Assembly: GCF_048544455.1 (NCBI RefSeq)
Contig: NC_133529.1
Span: 52,447,401-52,511,400, forward strand
DNA length: 64,000 nucleotides
Direction: 5' to 3'
From: Silene latifolia
Taxonomy: Eukaryota > Streptophyta > Magnoliopsida > Caryophyllales > Caryophyllaceae
The notes below the pieces were generated by a model, which was given only the letters and a program-made list of their open reading frames with translations, was not told where the DNA came from and did no database searches. The position numbers were made by a program, and so were the translations under genes. Within the stretch, counting starts at the first letter, position 1. Each line of letters begins with the position of its first letter. Positions 1-9,710 of this stretch are shown in pieces.

Positions 1-287
1 TCAACTAAAAACAAATTCATTCGTGACATAATTCCGTAATTATGTTAAATTTATCCAAACCACCTTTTTATGATTAAAATTCATGTGATAAAACCTGCTT
101 CTATCATTTAATTTTAATCCAATACAGTCCGTTACTTTAAATACGCTTTAAAATAACTTAATGGTACGTGTGTGAACCGTTTCACAATCATAGCGAGTGT
201 ACAATATCCGTATAATGTACATTTTGTAGCCAAAAGAAAATTTAAAGCAAAAAGAATAAATTTTCAAAGCTGCCAGAACAAAAATCC

Positions 288-564
288 CTCGATCCAGGGA
301 CATAAGTGCTCGATCGAGGAACGAAAGGGCTCGATCGACTGAACTGCAAGTCGATCGAGAGGGTTGCCAAACAGAAAGTGCTCGATCGACTAAACTGGTG
401 GTCGATCGAGTACCTTTATCAGCAAATCTGCTCGATCGAGTACGAGGACATCTCGATCGAGCAGTGGGGTTTTAAAAGCAGGTCGATCGAGTATAGCAAG
501 GACTCGATCGAGTAAAAACATGTCAGAAAAACCATTCGATCGACTAAAAACATGCTCGATCGAG
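288..564. repeat. Phased CTCGATCGAG dyad array in the leader of element A
   Basis: Twelve copies of the 10-bp palindrome CTCGATCGAG, or one-to-two-base variants, start at 288, 309, 330, 350, 381, 401, 431, 452, 482, 503, 535 and 555. The steps are 21, 21, 20, 31, 20, 30, 21, 30, 21, 32 and 20 bp. Spacers are of fixed length but varied sequence. The array makes spurious open frames rich in LDR and SIE on both strands. It lies about 320-605 bp downstream of the primer site in the element's own direction. Function is unknown; the same motif and spacing recur in element B. Confidence 0.9.
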
Positions 565-881
565 GGAAAAATTTCTGGAAAACATAAAACCCTCGTGAAA
601 ACAGTTTGACAAAACAAAATCAATTGCAATTTTGATCAAAAACGCATCAAAAACAATTTAACAATTGACAAAACTTGACATGTTGCTATAATCTCCGTAT
701 AAAATAACAACATGCATAAAAACAAAACGAAAACAAGATGATAAAACCGTGTAAAACATGTCACGGTTTCAACAAGAACAAAAACCGAATCAGCCGTGTA
801 TACATGGCACGGAATTCGAGACAAAACAATCGTTTCAAAATCGGTTTTATGAAAAACACATGGAAAAATTTACGTGGCCTC

Positions 882-893
882 GCTCTGATACCA
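882..893 (-). other. Primer-binding site, initiator Met tRNA type (element A)
   Basis: The minus strand reads TGGTATCAGAGC, the classic complement of the 3' end of plant initiator Met tRNA. It lies 4 bases inside the LTR end, which fixes both the orientation and the inner LTR boundary. Confidence 0.85.
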
Positions 894-897
894 CTTA

Positions 898-1889
898 TGG
901 GGTAATATCCGTATAAGACCCTCTAAATTTAGGACTATAACGTAAATTTAGCATGCGATTATCGTCATAAAACATAAATACAATAGAGAAACGATAAGGA
1001 ACAAGAATCAACCTCGGGTCCTTTATAGTGCGGCGTAAAGAACAGAAATCAAACGAGATTCCCTCCTAATTGTTGCACCCAAGATTTGTCCGAGATATGC
1101 CCTTGTGCTAGAAGTTGTTCTCTGATTGCCTTGCAATATTGAGAGAACTTGTTGTCAGGTTTTCGAGATGTGAGATCTAGGTTTCAGAGAAGAATGCTCT
1201 TCAAAACCCTAATTATTTTTCACTAATGTTGATTAGGTTAAACAAGAGGAGGAGCTCTCCTTTTGTTCTCCTAATCTCGGTTTGGCCGAGTGGATCAAGG
1301 AGGGAATGGGCTTCCGTTTTCTCCTTATGTTTAACTCGTGGCACGACCCGAAATCCACTAAATGTATATGACACGGTTTCATTATAAATTGTCATCGGTT
1401 ATCGGATATTAAAACATCAATAATAAGACGGATTAGTTGAATTATTAATGCATGTCCGACAAAGACAATATTGTATAATTATATTCAATATACATTAATT
1501 AAATATAAATCGCTTATATTTAATTTTACGAATCAACTGGTTAATTCGCCTTAGCCCATGATATTTAATCCGTATTAAATATAATATCTCAACATCACAT
1601 TTTTGACTAATTACTAGTCAAATAACTCGGATTAACTGGTTAGTCAAATTTGGCATCTACATGACTGTATTTTCATACTGTCACGTCTCTCAAACGTATC
1701 CTATAGGTGTGACTTTTAGGGACCAGTTGATCACCGCCATCTGTATGACAATAACGTCAAACTTATCTAGCAAGCCAACCGTTATTGATAAACGTGGATC
1801 AACTGATAATAATACCAAAAGTATGCCCTTTGATCCTTTTAGAGGTTTATAAGTCCTTGCACTAACTGTTAAGGACACCAACCCCAACA
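898..1889 (-). repeat. 5' LTR of element A
   Basis: The LTR has TG/CA termini (TGTTGGGG at 1889, CCCCA at 898 on the minus strand) and abuts a primer-binding site. The right edge meets chromovirus integrase sequence directly, which marks the insertion point. No open frame in it is credible as a gene. Confidence 0.75.
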
Positions 1890-2462
1890 CAAAGTTGGTT
1901 CAGGAATCGATTGAGTAGGTAAGGTTGATTCGTGAGAAGCTTGAGGCAGCCCCAAATCGACATAAGACGTATGCAGATTTGCGGCGTAGGCCGATTGAAT
2001 TCGAGGTCGTCGATAAGGTTTTCCTTAAGGTTTCGCCGATGAAATGTGTCAAGTGATTTGAGATTAAGGGCAAGCTTAGTCCTAAGTAAATTGGACCTTA
2101 TGAGGTGCTCGAGAGAGTTGGCGAGGTAGCTTATAGGTTGGCTTTACCTCCAAATATGTCGAAGCTTCACAATCTTTTCCATGTGTCACAGTTGCAACGT
2201 TATCGCAGTGATCCTTCTCATGTCTTGCAAGCTGATGTGATCGATTTTGAGCCTAACCTGACTTATGAGGAATGACCTATTCGCATTTTGGAACGTCAAG
2301 AGAAAAGGTTAAGGAATAAAGTTGTACCTTTGGTTTGGATTCTCTGGAGGAGTCAGAAGTTCGAGCAGGAGACTTGGGAAACCGAAGCGTCTATGCGAGA
2401 GAAGCATCCGCATCTTTTCGAGTGAGGTAGTTCTATTATCAAGTTTCGAGGACGAAACTTGT
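1890..2462 (+). mobile_element. 3' end of chromovirus-type Ty3/Gypsy pol (integrase C-terminus)
   Basis: Translation around 2070-2230 shows the integrase C-terminal region typical of plant Del/Tekay-like chromoviruses: a GPYEVLERVG-like segment, then AYRLALPP, then LHNLFHVSQLQRY. A chromodomain-like tail with W-x-x-E-x-x-x-R-like spacing ends near 2425. This is only the 3' tail of pol. The upstream part is cut off by element A and lies beyond the window. It is a fossil with several breaks. A polypurine tract and LTR follow, so the local 3' structure is intact. Confidence 0.8.
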
Positions 2463-2477
2463 TTTTAGGGGGTTGGA
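2463..2477 (+). other. Polypurine tract of the chromovirus
   Basis: TTTTAGGGGGTTGGA lies immediately before TGTTAACACCCC, the LTR start. The upstream phrase about 'cgaggacgaaac' is typical of Del/Tekay-like elements just before the polypurine tract. Confidence 0.75.
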
Positions 2478-2689
2478 TGTTAACACCCCAAATTTCCGTT
2501 TAATATTTCTTTAACTGTATTTTCCCATATTTCGTATTTTATTTTCCAGGAAAATATCTGTCTCTTGTCTTTTTAGCTCGTTGGGCTCGAAACGGGTGAA
2601 GACCCACTCCTTTATTGTGCTTCACGTGAGGTTGGATTGTATGGGTGGAGTTTTGGGTCTAAGTTCGGCTTAAACACATGAGCTTTTCC

Positions 2690-2697
2690 TATAAATA
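2690..2697 (+). promoter_or_regulatory. LTR TATA box (chromovirus)
   Basis: TATAAATA sits about 210 bp into the LTR, followed by a CT-rich stretch typical of plant transcription start regions. This is motif evidence only. Confidence 0.55.
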
Positions 2698-3289
2698 AGA
2701 AGGGAAACCAAACCCTTGCATTCTTTTCTCATAACTTTCACAAAACCCTAAACCTAATTCTCTCCTCTCTTCTCTCCCCTTGGTGCCGTGAGATCCCACT
2801 CACCCTAGGGATTTGTTCCGCTTCCTCTTCTTCGATTGTTCATCGTCGTTCGTGGCTTGGTTGATCCTATTCCTTAGATCTATCAATCTTCGTCGTAAGT
2901 TTCGTAGTTTACGCGTTTATTTAATATATTTATATATAGTAAGTATATTATTAGATACGTTCTATTGTGGCACGTGTGATGATTCAATAAAGGTGCGGAG
3001 ATTGCACCTGGAGAAGACGTTTACATCTTTGAAGAAGATCTTTAGAGTTTTCGCTAAAAAGTTAACTAGGTGTTTCTCTTTTAATTGTGTTTATGCCAAT
3101 TGATGTAATTTTCATGATTTAATGACTGATTTGTATACTTGTTATACATTTTATTATCATGATTAATTATGTTTCATATGTTTGTATATATATGTTTTAA
3201 TGCTTTAATTGTGTGTCGTATAATGTTTATGCGTTAATATGGGTGTCTTGTGCGCGGGTAGAGTTCACGAGTGAAACCCTAGAGGCGGC

Positions 3290-3690
3290 TTGACCGTGCG
3301 GCCAAGAGTGGTACGTAGGGTTATAGCCGAAGTTGGTATAACCTTGAGAATATGGCTCAGAGATATGGCCGAAGCTAGTACAACTCTACATTATTACTCA
3401 AGTTACGGCTGTTTTAGGTGTAACCATGGAAATATGAATCAAGGTTTTAGCTGAAACTCCTATAACTTTTGATACGAGTTAAGGTTATGGCTAAAACTAA
3501 TGTAACCCTGGGATTATGGCTCAAGTTTATGGTTGGAACTAGTATAACTTTGAGTTTCGTGTCAAGGTTATGGGTGAGGTTAGTATAACCTCAAATATAT
3601 TTGTTGAAGTTATAGTCTAGGTTAGTATAACTTCACATTCAGAGTTCATGTTATGGTTAAGGTTACTATAACATTGATCGTTAGTATTTG
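3290..3690 (+). repeat. Degenerate short tandem repetition in the chromovirus LTR
   Basis: A phrase of roughly 55-65 bp, including 'ggttatggctgaagttagtataacc' variants, recurs about six or seven times between 3300 and 3680 with strong decay. It is visible as alternating 'tatagcc/tatggct' and 'gtataac' words. Unit length and copy number are approximate by eye. Confidence 0.5.
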
Positions 3691-3727
3691 TTTCACGTGT
3701 TGTTTACGGTTTCTATATGACACTATG

Positions 3728-3732
3728 TTCGG
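3728..3732. repeat. Target site duplication TTCGG, left of element B
   Basis: TTCGG immediately precedes the left LTR and matches 14860-14864 exactly, confirming both ends of the element. Confidence 0.9.
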
Positions 3733-4016
3733 TGATACGTGCATTTTGTATAGTCTTTTTAGCCTATTTCAGCACGTATTTCCATGTACTTTTGTACCGT
3801 TTATATAGTTTTATGCCCCGAATTGGCTACTTTTGTTCGTTTTGTCCATTTTGTAGAAATGAACGTGGAAGTAGTAGAATCGTACCATTTTCGTCCCTTT
3901 TTGCATGCATTTTGAGGAGACGGGATTGTTCAGAGTGAGATCTTGCATTGGGATGCGTGAAGAGACGGTCTACGGAGCAGTCGCTCACGAGTTTGAGCTG
4001 TTTTGGAGGAAGAACA

Positions 4017-4201
4017 CTCGATCGAGCTGTTTATCACTTGATCGAGTGTTTTCTATGGCATTGGTTGGTCGATCGAGTAGTTTTATACTCGATCAAGAAG
4101 AGCTGGAATTAGGAGTTACTCGATCGAGTAACAATTTTGGTCGATAGAGTAGATTACATGAAGAGTTACTGGATCGAGTTGTTTCAGGCTACTCGATCGA
4201 G
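4017..4201. repeat. Phased CTCGATCGAG dyad array in the 5' LTR of B
   Basis: Eight sites start at 4017, 4037, 4068, 4088, 4119, 4140, 4169 and 4192, with steps 20, 31, 20, 31, 21, 29 and 23. The motif is CTCGATCGAG with a few one-base variants. The array ends 70 bp before the TATA-like box, so it lies in the U3 promoter-proximal part. Confidence 0.9.
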
Positions 4202-4270
4202 TGGTTTTGGCTGTCATGGGCTTTAATTAGTCCGTGAGTTTGTTTTAGATATTGGACTTAGTTAATTTTC

Positions 4271-4278
4271 TATTTAAA
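4271..4278 (+). promoter_or_regulatory. Candidate LTR TATA box (element B)
   Basis: TATTTAAA lies 70 bp downstream of the dyad array and is conserved in the right LTR (about 13920). This is motif evidence only. Confidence 0.5.
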
Positions 4279-5079
4279 CGCATAATAACTAGGTCATTAG
4301 CATCTGATCCATTCTATTCAGTTTTTACCTATCATTTTGACATTACGCTTGAACGCTTCTTTTCTCCTTTCACTGTAACTTTGCTTACGGGTTATTTAGC
4401 TCGGATTTGTTTGTTCTTTACGCCGGATTCTTGCGATTGTAATCTCTTTCTCCCTTTTTAATATTAATCTTTCTTTTGTTCATCTTAATTACTTGTTTAG
4501 TTCCTTTAATTTTCTGCCCTAATTACTTTTATGCAATTTCATTATTATTTCATCATGCTTTATATTAGTTATTTCAATATTGTTATTATTGACAACATTA
4601 GCAATATGAGTAGCTAAATCATTTCATGTTGGGATTAGGGGATCTACTGTATAAATGTGACGATGTAGTAAATAGGTTAGATGAATTAATTGTGAGATTC
4701 TGTCCCCATAGCAATATAACTGTATTTACCGACTTAGTTGAGTGCACGCTTCTGAGTCACCTTTTTAATCTGGTTAAATTTAATCCTGGATTGGAAGATT
4801 GGACTAAATAGGCCTGCTATGAATAGTAGACTACCCTGACGAGGACGGAAGTTAAGTTAGTGGTAATTTAGGATAGAAAGTGGACCGGAAGGACCTTTCC
4901 ATATCCGTCTCGCAGTAATTTATCTAAGTTGTTTGTTGTTGAGTCACTGGACTACCGTAGTGAACCGAAATCCTGACATGTCCCCTCTCTATTGATAGTT
5001 TATTCTCATTTTCTGTCTTTATTGCTCTTTCCTTGCTTTTCTTTCTTTAAACCTTTTAGTTTAGAAAATCAAATTACAA

Positions 5080-5101
5080 CCCCCCCCCCCCCCCCCCCCC
5101 C
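5080..5101 (+). repeat. Homopolymer of 22 C
   Basis: An uninterrupted run of 22 C lies in the left LTR. The matching place in the right LTR (about 14726) is a short interrupted C run, so the tract changed in length after insertion, or is an assembly artefact. Confidence 0.9.
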
Positions 5102-5229
5102 ATTTGTGACCAAATAGACGGACTCTTACAGATATCTTGCCTCCCTGAGGAGATCGACCTGACTTCCCTAGCTATATAGTTAGTTTAGTTAGTTATTTTT
5201 GATAGGTATACGACATCCCTGTCAAATTT

Positions 5230-5247
5230 TGGTGCCGTTGTCGGGGA
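5230..5247 (+). other. Primer-binding site, Asp tRNA type (element B)
   Basis: TGGTGCCGTTGTCGGGGA starts 5 bases after the LTR. It is close to the TGGCGCCGTTGCCGGGGA complement of plant Asp tRNA used by Athila-like elements. Confidence 0.75.
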
Positions 5248-5539
5248 GGCAATTGCCCTATCTGTCTTTGTTTCGTTTATTTTATCCGTCTCAGGGAATT
5301 TTTTTTATTCCTTGAGGCAGTTCTTATTCATTTTCTTTCGTATTGTGTATGCCTGTGTCAAACAGGTTGGAGCAGTTCGGTGATTCGAGCCAGAGAGACT
5401 GTTCAGGCATAGACTCCGTCTGCAAAGAGAATCACGAAAGGAAGCCTTGAGTACTTTCGAACCCGAACTTCAGCATTTCCTATTTACAGAAAATCCGTCT
5501 TTTGAAGAAGATATTTTCGGTTCGTAAACCAACCAAAGA

Positions 5540-6735
5540 AAGATGCCGAACATTGCTAGTCATTCGGAGCCTAAAGCATCATCTATTCCTAAAGGTTTCA
5601 ATCTACAGACTGAGGATGGGAATACTTTTGACATCCGTCCATCCTATATCAATCTGGTGGAGAGAAATCTCTTTAGAGGTGTGGCAGGTCAAGACCCGAG
5701 GAAGCATATGGAGGTCTTTACGGACTATTGTTCTACTATCCCTGCCACAAAGGGGGTAACTCAAGACAAGATTAAGGAGGTGTTGTTTCCCTTTTCTTTG
5801 ACTGACTCAGCCAGGGAGTGGCTGACTGATTTGGACCGCACGACCGTGGGGGTCACAGACTGGGAGACCCTTGCTCTTACTTTTTATAAGAGATATTTCC
5901 CTCCGCAGCGCACTAATCAGCTGAGGGCAAAAATCACTAGTTTCAAGCAGGCACCTGATGAAACTTTCTATGAAGCACGGTGCCGTTTCAAGAGGTTGGT
6001 GAGGTCTCTTCCTCACCATGGTTTTGACCCGTGGTTTCTGTCCAATCAGTTCTACAATGGGTCATGCGATGATCACGAGCCATACTTGATGCATCATCTA
6101 ACGGAAGATTCCAAAAGAACACTGATGATGATAAGGGATGGGCCCTTATTGAAGAGATGGCGACCCACTGTGCTGAGTATGGAAACCCGAGGGATGGTAT
6201 TAGAACAGTTCATGCAGTCGATAAGCAAGTTGTGGCTCAGCTGGAAGCCATGAATGCTAGGTTTGATAAGTTGGAGCTGCATTCTGCTGGGGAGCCTCAA
6301 ACGGTCCATTTGCTTACTAGAGGGGAGACTGTCACATGTGAGAGGTGTGGGAGCAACGACGGTCACACTGCTGTTGGCTGTCTTAGAGAGAAGGAACAGG
6401 TCCTTACTTTTTAACAATATAGGCAAGGAGGGGGTTCCTATTATAATTAGCAAGGGGCAATCCATCCCAATTTGAGGTGGACAAGTCAAAATGTGCTCAA
6501 TCCTACCCCTCCTCTGCAACAGCAGCAGCCATATGTCCCTCCTCATAAGGCTCAACAAGGTTTTCAGAAGCCTCCTTCCTTTCCTACACCTAATCAAGGT
6601 GCATCATCTTCTGGTGGGGTAAGTGAGATAGGTGAGTTGAAGACGATGTTGCAGTCTTTGACAAAGCAGTGGCAGCTAAGTGACCAACAAAAAGATGCAT
6701 TTATCAAAGCACTTGAAACTCAAGTTGCCTAGTTA
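5540..6735 (+). mobile_element. gag region of element B
   Basis: The capsid-type retrotransposon gag domain lies at about 5620-6110, with an LFRGVAGQDPRKHME-like opening, FPFSLTDSAREWL, FYKRYFPP and the conserved H-x-G-F region. It is followed by a Cys-x2-Cys...Gly-His zinc-knuckle-like segment near 6330-6380 and a Gln/Pro-rich stretch to 6730. This is the usual Ty3/Gypsy Athila gag order. It is the structural protein that would form virus-like particles. Treated as a fossil: the region carries a few breaks. Confidence 0.85.
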
Positions 6736-6939
6736 GCCGCGAACCAGTCCACAAGGAAACCGGGACATTTACCATCACAAGCCGATAAGAATCCACATGA
6801 GACGGTGAAATTAATCAATTTGAGGAGCGGTTATTCCGAAGGACCGAAATCAGACCCGGGGAAGGAAATTACTGCTGATGAACAGTGTTCTGTTGAAGAA
6901 AAGGATGCAATACCAAAAATGCTGACGACAAAGAAAGTA

Positions 6940-7175
6940 CTCGATCGACTAATTTCTGGGGGTCGATCGAGTAAAAATGCTGAAGAAAGGACTCGATCGA
7001 GTGGAATTTCTACTCGATCAAGTGAACAGGAAAAAGAAGAGCTCGATCGAGTAAATAAAACTGCTCGATCGAGTGAATTTGCTGAAGAATTTACTCGATC
7101 GAATGATATTTTTGGTCGATCGAGTAATGCTGATAAAGAACAACTCGATCGAGAGCCTGCTAGTGCTTGATCGAG
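6940..7175. repeat. Phased CTCGATCGAG dyad array inside the gag-protease linker of B
   Basis: Ten sites start at 6940, 6962, 6992, 7013, 7042, 7064, 7094, 7115, 7144 and 7166, with steps 22, 30, 21, 29, 22, 30, 21, 29 and 22. This gives a 51-52-bp repeat of two sites. Spacers share faint similarity (tgctgaagaa-like words), so old tandem duplication likely contributed. In the gag-protease frame it reads as repeated LDR and RSS/RSN; a 51-bp period equals 17 codons. Confidence 0.92.
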
Positions 7176-7259
7176 TGAAATATCGCCTGAAAGACCTCGT
7201 TCGAGAGGAAAGAAGTCTCGTTCGAAGGAAGAGAGGAACAAGGGACTCGAGATACCCAT

Positions 7260-8316
7260 CACGGTGCCCTTCCCGAGGCGTTTGCAGAGTACTAAGGCTA
7301 ATCAACAATTCGGCAAATTTGCCGAACTCCTGAAGAGCTTGCAAGTCACTGTGCCATTCGTCGAATTGCTGACACAGGTACCCTCTTACCTTAAGTTTAT
7401 GAAAGAAATTTTATCACGTAAGAGGCACATTAACGACCATGAGACGATAGCTTTGAGCGAGGTAGGGACGACCCTAGTTCAGAATAAGTTACCTCCCAAA
7501 CAGTCAGACCCTGGTAGTTTTTCGATTCTGTGTCATATTGGTACCCACTTAATTGATAACGCGTTATGCGATCTTGGCGCTAGAGTGAGTGTCTTACCGC
7601 TGTCTCTGGCTAAGAGACTTGGTTTGACCAAGTTTAATTGCACAAATATGACTGTTCAGATGGCCGACCGTAGTATATCACGGCCACTAGGTGTCATAGA
7701 AGACATACCTGTTAAGATCGGGAGGTTCTTTATTCCCGTTGACTTTGTTGTACTTGACATCCCCGAAGATACACATACCCCTATCATTTTAGGGAGACGA
7801 TTTTTATTTACTGCCCGTGCAGTGATAGACGTCGGGGGCAAGACATTGACTTTCCAGGTTGGGGACGAGGAATTGATATTCCATCAGTCTAAGTTCCGAA
7901 GGGCTCCCATGCAAGCTCAGCCTTGCAATGCCCTATCTTCTACTGACACTCCTATTGACACTCCAAATGAAAATTTGGAATATTGTGCTGCTATCGTGAC
8001 CCCTCCGTCTCAGATTGAGAGCAAAAAGGAGGAAAGTTTGTCTGTTTTCCTTGTTGCAGGTACAGATGAAGATAATGCAGGAGCTGTCAATAAGTATTGT
8101 GCAATTAATGTCAGTCAAAGTGGGAGCGATGATGTTAAAGCTGGTGAGAAAGGAGTAAAGACGAGAAAAGTCCGCGCGTATGTGGACGTCAACTATTCTC
8201 CTCCTAACGATTCAAATTCAAGCTCATGGAAATTGAAGAGGACGATCAATGTTGCTGAGGTGACGTCCTCCAGTCAGGAGCCCTCTGAGGAGCTGCTGAA
8301 TTGCTTTGAGAAGTGA
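7260..8316 (+). mobile_element. Protease region of element B
   Basis: The N-terminal part (7270-7480) holds the GKFAELLKSLQVTVPF and PSYLKFMKEIL segment found before protease in Athila-type polyproteins. A retropepsin-like domain follows at about 7500-7860: an ALCDLGARVSVLP active-site segment, then FFIPVDFVVLDI, then TPIILGRRFL. The tail to 8316 is hydrophilic with no known domain. Reverse transcriptase would normally follow in frame, but none is found from here to the 3' LTR. The element must therefore depend on a relative for replication. Confidence 0.88.
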
Positions 8317-8542
8317 GCGGGAAAATGCCCCGTGTAACAATTTGGAAAAACAATTTTCAATTTCTTTTGGATTTGTTTATTGCTTTTAATTATGACAATT
8401 AGAATTTAGATATTTTTAGCATAGATTAGAAGACTATAGACTGTTACTATTCGTATTTGGTATTTTGGGATATTTTTGCGAGTGTTTTTATGCAGGTTTG
8501 GGTAATTATACGCAAATTCAAGAGCTTACACGAGGAAAAGAG

Positions 8543-8717
8543 CTCGATCGAGTACTTTTTGTACTCGATCGAGTGGATTCTGTTCGATCGAATGATCCCA
8601 TATTACTCGATCGACAAAAGCTGAAAAGGGGAGTTCTCGATCGAGTAACTTTTTACTCGATCGAGTAGATGAATACAAGAAGTTCTCGATCGAGCAGTTC
8701 TAAACCACTCGATCGAG
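8543..8717. repeat. Phased CTCGATCGAG dyad array between protease and second ORF of B
   Basis: Eight sites start at 8543, 8564, 8583, 8606, 8636, 8656, 8685 and 8708, with steps 21, 19, 23, 30, 20, 29 and 23. The array lies in non-coding spacer and is followed by a TC-rich, promoter- or leader-like stretch (8750-8900) and by AGGGTTTTAGGGTTT near 8948. Confidence 0.9.
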
Positions 8718-9041
8718 TGAAATTGGAAATTACACGCATGGAGTCCCTTTAACTCCTTCCTTTGTTTGATTATTTCATTTCTTCTTCTTTATTTCGCCCT
8801 TCTCCCTAATTGCGATCAAAAAAACCCATAAATCCTCCATTTCTCTTACCCATTTGCCAAATCCACCACCTACATTTTGTTTATTGCAAATTAATCGTCA
8901 TTTGCCCTCTACTTCCCTTTTGATTTACGCTATTTTACACGGTCAATTAAGGGTTTTAGGGTTTCGCGGTTTTTCGATCAAAAATCGCCATTGTTGCTTG
9001 TTGATTGTCGATTAATTACTCTTTGTAGGTTCTTTATCATC

Positions 9042-9057
9042 AAGTAAGTAATTCCTA
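9042..9057. repeat. SINE target site duplication, left copy
   Basis: AAGTAAGTAATTCCTA is repeated exactly at 9247-9262. The duplicated site contains GTAAGT, a splice-donor-like word, so the insertion doubled it. Confidence 0.9.
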
Positions 9058-9246
9058 AACCAAATGTGTTTGGTGTGGTGGTTGCTCACCTCATCCCTTA
9101 ACCATGAGGTCAGGGGTTCGATCCCTGCCAATGGGAATGGAGCAAATTCTTTGGCCAGCCGTTTACCTCTTCGTGAGAGCACGCGCGGCGAGGGGATTAT
9201 ACACTGTTGTCGACGGTGGACACCCTGGTTTAAACCAAAAAAAAAA
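9058..9246 (+). mobile_element. tRNA-derived SINE inside element B
   Basis: The 189-bp insert opens with a tRNA-like head: a box-A-like TGGTGTGGTGGTTGCTCACC and a clear box B GGTTCGATCCC at about 9116-9126. It ends in an A-rich tail. It is flanked by a perfect 16-bp target duplication AAGTAAGTAATTCCTA (9042-9057 and 9247-9262). Such elements are mobilised by L1-type LINEs, several of which are in this window. It is not a working tRNA gene because the acceptor stem and the rest of the fold are not formed. Family name not recognised. Confidence 0.88.
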
Positions 9247-9262
9247 AAGTAAGTAATTCCTA
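9247..9262. repeat. SINE target site duplication, right copy
   Basis: Exact second copy of 9042-9057, following the A-rich tail. Confidence 0.9.
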
Positions 9263-9710
9263 CACTTCTTTGCATTTTAATTTTACTAATTTTGCCTTTT
9301 ATAAAGTGAATTAGGAATTAGGGTTTCGATTTCCTTTTTGGGCCGAAATTTTCGACTATAATTTTGATTCAAAGCTTAATTGTCTTACTTGATGCTTAAT
9401 TCCCTCGCCTCAATGTTTTTTACATGATTAATTCAATATTTTATGGGAAATTTGCGATTAGGGCTAGTTTCAGTCGAAATTTTCGACTGTAAACTGTTTT
9501 TTTTGTGCTGCTGACATTTGCCCCATTTGCCTCAATTGTTGCTTAATTTGCTGCTTCTGTCACCTGCTACCCTTCCCCTATCACAGTTTACCTGCTATCA
9601 ATCGAATTTGTTGAGGAAAATTTGGGAATTTTAGGGCTGTTAGTCGAATTTTTCGACTGTTGAGGGAAAGCTTCATGCTGTTTTCATGCTGATTTCTTAT
9701 CTCTTTTCCC

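Larger units (their letters stand above)
1..1889 (-). mobile_element. Element A: 5' LTR and leader of a minus-strand LTR retrotransposon, probably Copia
   Basis: Read on the minus strand, an LTR opens with TGTTGGGGTTGG at 1889 and closes with ATTACCCCA at 898, giving 992 bp. A primer-binding site for initiator Met tRNA follows. The internal region then runs left to the window start without reaching any gag or pol that can be recognised. The LTR start and primer type fit many plant Ty1/Copia elements, but no coding domain confirms the superfamily. It sits within the 3' end of a chromovirus (1890 onward). The second LTR and target duplication lie outside the window, so wholeness and age cannot be judged. 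Confidence 0.75.
2478..3732 (+). repeat. 3' LTR of the chromovirus, split by element B
   Basis: The LTR begins TGTTAACACCCCAAATTTCC right after the polypurine tract. A TATA box TATAAATA is at 2690-2697, with a CT-rich leader (2755-2780) downstream. From 3290 to 3680 there is a loose, degenerate repetition of a GTTATAGCCGAAGTTAGTATAAC-like phrase. The LTR is interrupted at 3732 by element B and probably resumes at 14865, but its true 3' end was not located. Confidence 0.7.
3733..5224 (+). repeat. 5' LTR of element B
   Basis: This 1492-bp LTR runs from TGATACGTG to CCTGTCA. It holds the dyad array at 4017-4201, a TATA-like TATTTAAA at 4271-4278 and a 22-C tract at 5080-5101. It pairs with 13386-14859 along its full length. 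Confidence 0.93.

Noticed and set aside
288-564. CRISPR-like array (short repeats with unique spacers)
   Set aside because: The repeat is only 10 bp, spacers are 10 and 20 bp, the locus is a plant retrotransposon leader and no cas genes exist.
306-629. Overlapping open frames on both strands, rich in LDR, SIE and RSS
   Set aside because: They are translations of the palindromic array in element A's leader; palindromes give the same peptide words on both strands.
2813-3103. Open frame of 96 codons in the chromovirus LTR
   Set aside because: It lies within an LTR downstream of the TATA box, is basic and hydrophobic without domains, and overlaps leader sequence.
9064-9252. tRNA gene or small ORF
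   Set aside because: Box A and B are present but flanked by a target duplication and A-rich tail; the fold is not a tRNA, so it is a SINE.
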